Positions 58,100 to 64,000 of a stretch of DNA of 64,000 bases are shown piece after piece; position 1 is the first letter of the stretch; the number at the start of each line of letters is the position of its first letter. Source of the DNA: Euglena gracilis (Eukaryota; Euglenida; Euglenophyceae; Euglenales); the NCBI GenBank assembly GCA_039621445.1, contig CP154956.1:2641873-2705872 (forward strand), written 5' to 3'. The position numbers were made by a program, and so were the translations under genes. The notes beneath the pieces were generated by a model. It was not told the origin of the DNA and ran no database searches. It saw only the letters and a program-made list of their open reading frames with translations.

Positions 58100-59700
58100 C
58101 ACTTTCTGCTGAATGTTTAACTGTTAGCCAGCGTTTTATTTGGAGTGTTGTCCACCCTGCCTTCATACTTCGGCGGTTTCATGGCATCGGTCATTTCCCA
58201 GTTCACGCTGGTGGGAACCAAACATGCTGCTGCTCAAGCAAGCGCCATTCATCAATCTGAGACGATTGCCCCCTCCTCCTTTCGTTGACACACTGGCGTC
58301 CCAGGCACATTTCCAAACACTACCAGACGTTTTCCATTGAAACACTGCGATATTGTCACTGTGTCGTAGAATCTCCCCCCATGTTGGAGGGTGGGAACAA
58401 GGAATGCTTTCTCCCGCCTCCTCTTGCACATTATCTGCTTGTGTCTTGCCAAATGCCTTCCTTTTCCATTGTTCGCCCTACAACTCCTGCTCACTGGTTT
58501 GCTCAAAAGTGCTTGCATCTTGCGAACTTCGAAATGTCAGCACTCTGCACTCTGTTGTGTACACGCAACAGTTATTTGCTTAGCAAAGACACAGATGCCA
58601 GTGATGCTTTTGAAAAAACAGACCCTGGTCGGCATTCTGGTTTGCAAAGCTGTGTGAATTTCGCTTCTTGTCTGTAAAGCAAAATTGCACTGAAGCTGAT
58701 CTCGAGCGACTCCAACCTCCATTGTCCTCTTAGATTGGATTTTTGAGATTGGTGGGAGATTTGGGCTGGCAAATCTAGAAGATTGTCTTCTTCGCTTTGT
58801 TCCAATATGATTTTGGTAGGACAAAGCCTGCCAGTGTTGCATCCAAACCGAAAGCACTTTTCTTGGTGACTACTGCGACCAAGGAAGGCTGTGTTGCTGA
58901 CTCTGGTTTGCTCCTGAGCCTCGGCATGGGGAGGACTACGCCTCGCAGCTGCGCATGGAGTCCGCCGCGCGGGTGCAAACAATATTTGGCGACATGATTC
59001 AGGCCCGAGCCCCCTTTGTCCCCCCACATTCAGTACCATTTCATACCTCCCCTCCCCAGGTGCTTGGCCCCTCTCCTCCATACATTCAAACTTGGCCCCC
59101 CCTGAAGTTGGCCTTTGGCCTTTTGCGCCTAGCCACCAAAATCCCTAACGCGCAAACTTGGCCTCCGTAGGTTGGCCCCCTGGCCTTACCTTTCGATCAT
59201 GGCCCGGGGGGTGCGTACCCTGCCCATGGGTGAGCCCAAATTTTTGCCGACTCGCCAAGAAGTGGCCGACGTTGGTTCGATGCCCAGATGGCTGTTTGAC
59301 CGCCATTTGTCCATGTCCCCATTATCATGCCAGCCAGCGTTGTATTCACAAGGAGTTGACCTTTTCTTGCAGAAGCAATAAAGGGTGGCGTCCCCCCTGG
59401 TTCCCAAAAGACATCTCTGGTGTGATGGCCTCCTTGCTCCTTTCCTGCTTTCCTGCTTTCCTCCGCCCCCGAAAAAGGAGCCTCGTCTGCGAGCGCATCA
59501 CCGCCCTTCAAAGGCAGGCCCGCCTCTACAGCTTGGTTCAGTGGCCCCCCACCAGGCAAAGGCCCTTCGTTTGGTCGTTGGTTGAGTAGTCAAGCTCCAG
59601 GACCCCCCCACCCCGAGGGCCAACTGTAGAGGCGGGGGAATTATGGGGGGTGGTCCCCCAAAACGGCCAGAACAGCCTTCGGGCGCCTTGGGCGCCCGAT
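58100..59700. other. No supported gene
   Basis: The 58.2-58.9 kb part has moderate GC and a few open frames (for example CVADSGLLLSLGMGRTTPRS on plus), but no splice-supported exon. It may hold an unrecognised exon of the second membrane protein. Confidence 0.35.
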
Positions 59701-59718
59701 TTTTTTCCTGGTCCGGAC

Positions 59719-59993
59719 CAGGGGGGTTTTTTTTAGTCTTGGACCCCGGGGTGGTAGGGTGGGTCCGGCCGAGCCCCCCCCCCCCCCCCCCCCCGGTGGG
59801 GGGTCCCCACAGAGGGGGGTGGGATATATTTTTATGCGCCGAAGGCGCCGAAAATTTTTGTAAGGTGCTATTTTTATCATTTTTCGCGATTTTTGGCCTT
59901 TTCGGCCTTTTTGGCCTTTTGGGTTGGGTCCCACAGGCCCCCCCCCCCAGGGGGTGGGTGGGGGGACCCCCGGTCTTTAAAAAAAAACCCCTG
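59719..59993. mobile_element. hAT-like miniature element, TSD GTCCGGAC
   Basis: The CAGGG...CCCTG termini are flanked by the perfect 8-bp duplication GTCCGGAC (59711-59718, 59994-60001). An internal GCCGAAGGCGCCG hairpin is followed by an A/T-rich core, as in the sister copies. An 8-bp duplication with C-A-G-G ends is the hAT pattern. Confidence 0.85.
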
Positions 59994-60334
59994 GTCCGGA
60001 CCCCGCGGGCCAATTAAGGAGGGGGGGTAACGGGTAATGCCAGTGTGCCACAGCGGCGGGGGCACCCACTGCCGCTGCGCGGGGGCGGCGGCAAGGCGGT
60101 GGCGGCCCGGCAATCAACCGCCATGCAACCGGCACAGAATTTCCCTCGCTGCGCGCGTACGGTTGCTGCTCAGGGCGTGGCTCGAGCTGGAGGGCGTCCC
60201 AGGGTTGAAGTGAGTGGTGGTTTTGTACAGGGGAAAGGGGGTATGGGCCACCGCTCCCCCTCCAGGTTGGGGTCCCCTTTAACTCAAAATCGTTATTCCC
60301 CGGCGCTTTGCGCCAGAGAACTTAGGTTTTTATC

Positions 60335-60755
60335 GGTACTTATCTGTTATGGTACGACGGACCCCCCGTTTCGGTTATGGTGCGATGCCTTCTTTTCCTC
60401 TTCCTGTCATTATGAAGGTTTGGCCTTTTTTTTGAATTGGCCCAAATCTGGGCAAATTGTCCATGTTCAGGATGGCAAATCCCCCTTCCGGGCCGAGGGC
60501 TTTATCTTTCTTCCCCCCTGCCTGTCTGCCGCCTTTGGGTTTCCTTGTGTGTGCCAAGATACGGCAGGCCATGTCACCAAACCCAAACCCTGCTCCTTCA
60601 AATACCACAGCCCTGCTCCTTCAAATAACCACAGAAGACACCACCGAAATGGCCGAGACGGGTCACGACATATGGGTCTCTGACTGTTTCAAAGGGTGGC
60701 ATACCATAACCGAAGGGGGGGGGTCCGTTGTGCCATTGCAGATAAGTACCTTTTT
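60335..60755. mobile_element. Miniature element with about 50-bp inverted ends
   Basis: GGTACTTATCTGTTATGG near 60335 and its inverse ending CAGATAAGTACC at about 60750 bound the element. The pairing extends through GGACCCCCCGTTTCGGTTAT. The flanks both contain T-run-ATC, so a duplication is likely but not exact. No transposase. Confidence 0.6.
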
Positions 60756-60939
60756 TTATCTTGTTTTTGTCAGTTTGGTGGAAAAAAATACCCCTCTGAG
60801 CACTTTCTGAAGCCTCTGAAACAATTTTCCAGTGCTTTGCACTGGTGTTTTCCCTCTGAGGGTCGCCCTCACCCTCCTGGGAGTGGGATCTGGTCCCCAC
60901 GGCGATTGGTGTGTGTGCGGTGCGTGGTTGTTGTGTGTG

Positions 60940-60974
60940 TTGTGTTGTGTTGTTTGGTGTGTGTGTGTGTGTGT

Positions 60975-61027
<53 letters not shown>

Positions 61028-61045
61028 CGCGCGCGTGTGTGTGTT
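60940..61045. repeat. (GT)n/(GC)n microsatellite
   Basis: GT repeats followed by a short GC stretch, which could adopt left-handed DNA. No gene. Confidence 0.9.
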
Positions 61046-61277
61046 CGATGACCGAACCAACCCCATTTTCCTTTAGAAAGTGACCAAAATCAGCACAAAC
61101 TCAACCATTTTTTAGGGCAGTTTTAGTCAATTTCTGGCAATTTTTGACCATGTCCGGATGTCAACCACCAAATCTGCCAAAAAGCCAATTTTGGGCCAAT
61201 TTAAAGCCTACCACACACTCTCACATAGCGCCTGAACAAAACGCTGGGTTTACTTGCGGAACGCCTAGCTTCGGCAG

Positions 61278-61445
61278 GATCGAGGTGCCTTTGGCTGATC
61301 TGGGGTTGCCTGCGGGACCCCGGATCAGCGAGTTGGTGGAGTGGGGTGCCCCTGGGGTGGGCCACTGGCTGTGGGCTGATGAACCTGAGCCAGGGGGCCG
61401 ACCAACCGCTGGACGACGCCACCTGCACCCTCCTGGGGATGTTGT
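61278..61445 (+). CDS. Second gene, exon with a paralogue at 43.1 kb
   Basis: After CTTCGGCAG the frame reads IEVPLADLGLPAGPRISELV, then EWGAPGVGHWLWADE. In a second frame GLMNLSQGADQPLDDATCTL runs to TGC/GTGG. One of these is the exon, or two short exons adjoin. The stretch from about 61370 to 61445 is repeated, inverted, at about 43130-43205. Confidence 0.38.
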
Positions 61446-62165
61446 GCGTGGCGTGCATGGATTCACTAACCACTTTGTGTTTTTTATTATTATTGCTGAA
61501 CCCCCCCCCCCCCCAGCAGTCTTGTGTTTTCTGTCGAATTTGGGGGCTTTGCATGAGTCGGTCCGCCTCCCCCCAGGGGGGTCGTGGGTCGTGGGTTGTG
61601 GGTGGGTGGGTGGGTGGGTGGTGGGTTTCGGCCCCCCCAAAAGTGCCCCCCCCCCTCCAACATCTGAGGTCATTAAGTGAAACTGTGATGCCGAGTGAGG
61701 AGATGCAGAAGATCATATACATCAGCCAGCAGAGGTCTTCTGTCCAAATTTAAGAAAGAACCCGGTGGAAGGATGCAGCTCCATTTCATTGACCTATCTG
61801 ATAGACAGCCTACTGTAAAAAGAACGATGATTTCCAAAACCCAAGCTGAGGAAAGTGAAGAAATGTCTGCTCCAAAAACCTGCCAAAACAGAACAACAGC
61901 ACCAAAAGCGATGAAAATGAGCACCCTCCCCGAAAAGCAAATCCATTTGAGGGATGTGTCATAAGATCAAACGATAGTTTTTTTTTTTTGGCTCTTTAAC
62001 ATTCAAATCAAGAAAAACACAAAAAAGAGAAGTGAAGGTTGTGGAGCATGGTTCCCTTGTCTGTTTCGTCTCGGACAAATTTTAATTCTATTTTTGATGC
62101 GGCCTTTTCCTGTGTCCGTAGATGGCAAACTGTCACCCGTCTCGTTGTTCTACATCACTCATTAG

Positions 62166-62318
62166 CTGTCCATTGCGACCCATGCTGTCCCGGGTAACGC
62201 CAAAGGGGGCCATGTGACTTGCGATGTCACCAGCGTGGCTGCTGTGCTGTCCAAGCACCCGCAGCCATCGTCGGATACTGTGATCTTCTACCAGTGGACC
62301 CCCTACTTATCCGCCCTT
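62166..62318 (+). CDS. Second gene, ectodomain exon
   Basis: The acceptor is TCACTCATTAG. The frame encodes LSIATHAVPGNAKGGHVTCD, then VTSVAAVLSKHPQPSSDTVI and FYQWTPYLS, with a donor near GCCCTT/GTCGGG. The mixed strand-helix globular composition with one Cys suits the ectodomain assignment. Family unknown. Confidence 0.45.
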
Positions 62319-62561
62319 GTCGGGGTTTATCTGTTTGTTTGTTTGTGAAGTCATTTGAAAACACCCGGCTTCCCATTTAGGGCTGGGCTGTTGGGGTTAG
62401 ACTTCAGTGTAAGGTGCGGCTCAGTTTGCAACCCCCAAAGCTCGAGGATGGGGCTGGACTCAGGGTTCAACGTACCAACGCCTGGCTGGACTGCAGCGAG
62501 TCCAATTTTGGCAGGTGGAATTCCTTGCGGAACCCTCCTTCCCCCTTGACACACTACCGCT

Positions 62562-62812
62562 CAGGGTTCTTTTTTTTTTAAGTCTTGGAACCCCTGGGGG
62601 GGGGAAGGTGGGTCCGGCCAACCCCCCCCCCTGGTGGGGTTTCCTGGGGGATATACTTTTCGGCGCCGAAGGCGCCGAAATTTTTTGAAAAGGTGTTATT
62701 TTTTGGCATTTTTTGCGATTTTTGGTCTTTTCGGGGAAAAGCGGGTTGGGCCCCCCCAGGGGGTGGGTGGGTGGGGGGACCCCCTCTCCCCCCCGTCTTT
62801 AAAAAACCCCTG
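62562..62812. mobile_element. hAT-like miniature element, TSD CTACCGCT
   Basis: The CAGGG...CCCTG ends with a perfect octamer CTACCGCT on both sides (62554-62561, 62813-62820). The sequence is close to the copies at 9827 and 59719, including the AGTCTTGGA block next to the left end and the GGCGCCGAAGGCGCC hairpin. Confidence 0.88.
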
Positions 62813-63127
62813 CTACCGCTCCTTGTCTGTCAGTCACCTGGACTGAACGTCGTCTCTTGCCTGGTGGCGGAGGCGCCCTGCCCCCGGGCGGACACCCTTG
62901 GGGCTAACCCAATTGGTTTGTTTGGTCCCCCCAAGGGGGTTCGCAACTGGCAAACAACCCACCGTTTGGCTGCTGGCCGGGGGGGGGGGGGAGGGTCCAC
63001 CGCAGCATTCCAACTGAACCTCAGCTGTGAATGGGAGGGTCATTGGGGGCAGTGACGGGTGGGGCCAACGTTAATAGTCGCAGTTTGGATCCACGCCAAC
63101 ACATGCGGACCATTCCATTGACCCCAG

Positions 63128-63274
63128 CACGACTTCGGCGCCTCGAACGCCAACTTCACGGCGTGGAAGCAGTTGGTCTTGGCCGGCTCCAATTCCAGTT
63201 TCCTGAACGTCACGTGTGAGGAGGGGACGGAGATGATTTACCCGAGCTGCAACGGCACCTGTGGCTTTGCTCAG
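63128..63274 (+). CDS. Second gene, Cys-containing ectodomain exon
   Basis: Between TTGACCCCAG and CAG/GTTGCT lie exactly 49 codons in phase 0: HDFGASNANFTAWKQLVLAG, SNSSFLNVTCEEGTEMIYPS, then CNGTCGFAQ. Sequons (N-F-T, N-S-S, N-V-T, N-G-T) and three cysteines indicate a glycosylated, disulfide-bonded extracellular segment. The gene continues to the right beyond what I can follow. Confidence 0.52.
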
Positions 63275-63279
63275 GTTGC

Positions 63280-64000
63280 TGGCATTCCAGCAAATGCCTG
63301 TACTGACATGTTTTTTTTTGCCCCTCCAGAAGTCGGAGGGTGGGCATTTTTCTTTGTGAATTTCTTTTCCAAAAGGATAAGAAAGCACTGGAATTTATTC
63401 CAGACCTCTGTTTCTGTGAGGTTTTCGGTGGTGTGTTGCCATTTTTCGGATTTGCTACTTTGTCAGAGAATCAGCATGTTCCCAAAATTACCAAAATCAT
63501 GTTTTTGTTGGGAAAAATGTGAATATCAGCTCAAAACTTGCGCCTATGTTGCAAAATGACCAAATTTGTGAAATGTTCCTCAGTCCCCTTCAGCAGAAAT
63601 GTGTACATTCCCGATGTCAACTTTCCGCAATTTTTCCGCATTTCCGCAATTTCCGTGATTTTTCCACATTTTTTTCCGGAGGCTCCGATGTCGATCCCCC
63701 CCCCTGACCCCATCAATCCACACTATTGACTAGGAGCAAGAAATGCTGACAAACTCGCCCAATCTGGCCTTTTGGGGGCCCCGGTAGCATGACCCCCCCC
63801 GGGAACTTTCCTCCTGGCAAATTGTCCTCTGCCCTCCGTACTTGCCAGCAATGCTACTAACCCCCCCAAATAGAAGCCCCCGGGTGCTTCTATTCGGAAT
63901 GTTGGTCGAAAATTGAGGGGGGGGGGGGCACTATTTTGAAAAGTGGTCGAAAACCAGGGGGTCCGAGCATTATCGAAGAACTTTCTTTGTGGTTTACACG
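63280..64000. other. Intronic DNA at the right edge
   Basis: A/T-rich sequence with GCAATTTTTCCGCA-like repeats near 63630 related to the GCGCATTTTT elements, then C/G runs. No exon seen. Confidence 0.45.

Noticed and set aside
57722-58166. Repeated Ala-Thr-Pro-Arg-His or Trp-Arg-Gly-Val-Ala frames.
   Set aside because: They follow the CCACG pentamer repeat; no conserved or globular sequence.

Overview
This is eukaryotic nuclear DNA from an intron-rich, repeat-rich genome, most likely a protist or microalga. I cannot name the species. The evidence is short GC-rich exons with GT/AG borders separated by kilobases of non-coding DNA, interstitial (TTAGGG)n arrays, long microsatellites, and many miniature inverted-repeat elements with clean target duplications. 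I see no bacterial operons, rRNA, tRNA or CRISPR. Most long open frames here are translations of simple repeats. The real coding signal is in short exons, so exon borders are inferred from frame, composition and splice dinucleotides and may be off by a few codons.

Plus strand, from before base 1 to about 41.2 kb: exons at 1-119, 7971-8120, 10130-10276, 27732-27866, 29018-29159, 30848-31292, 35731-35855 and 40901-41180 read in order as a membrane-anchored protein with a class III nucleotide cyclase homology domain. It has a transmembrane helix, a linker, the cyclase core split over four exons, and a helical tail. Several catalytic positions are replaced, and a hAT-like miniature element sits inside one cyclase exon. 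A second plus-strand set of exons (about 52.2-63.3 kb) looks like the N-terminal ectodomain part of another large membrane protein, possibly of the same class.

Minus strand, about 23.6 to 12.7 kb: a large multi-exon gene lies antisense inside the 17.5-kb intron of the cyclase gene. It has W-L-D-N and Y-G-I-W-H motifs that recall transposon-derived protist proteins, a C-x2-C pair, a ParB/sulfiredoxin-like S-G-Q-H-R-F motif, a polyproline run and a Lys/Glu-rich tail. An in-frame stop and several frame changes suggest decay, or assembly indels. Two further unidentified minus-strand coding blocks (2698-3715 and 7021-7533) lie next to interstitial telomere arrays in another intron.

The most unusual signal is a 12-bp interrupted palindrome, GCGG-N4-CCGC, with an A/T-rich centre and often longer, covarying arms. 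About forty copies are packed into 11.0-25.4 kb, mostly in introns of the minus-strand gene, and 33.1-34.7 kb, and it is nearly absent elsewhere.

Mobile elements dominate the rest. They include poly-C-ended miniature elements flanked by TA, with an empty site visible in the window; CAGG-ended hAT-like miniature elements with perfect 8-bp duplications; a palindromic Tc1/mariner derivative in a (TA)n tract; and A/T-rich families sharing an internal GGCGC-GAAG-type hairpin.
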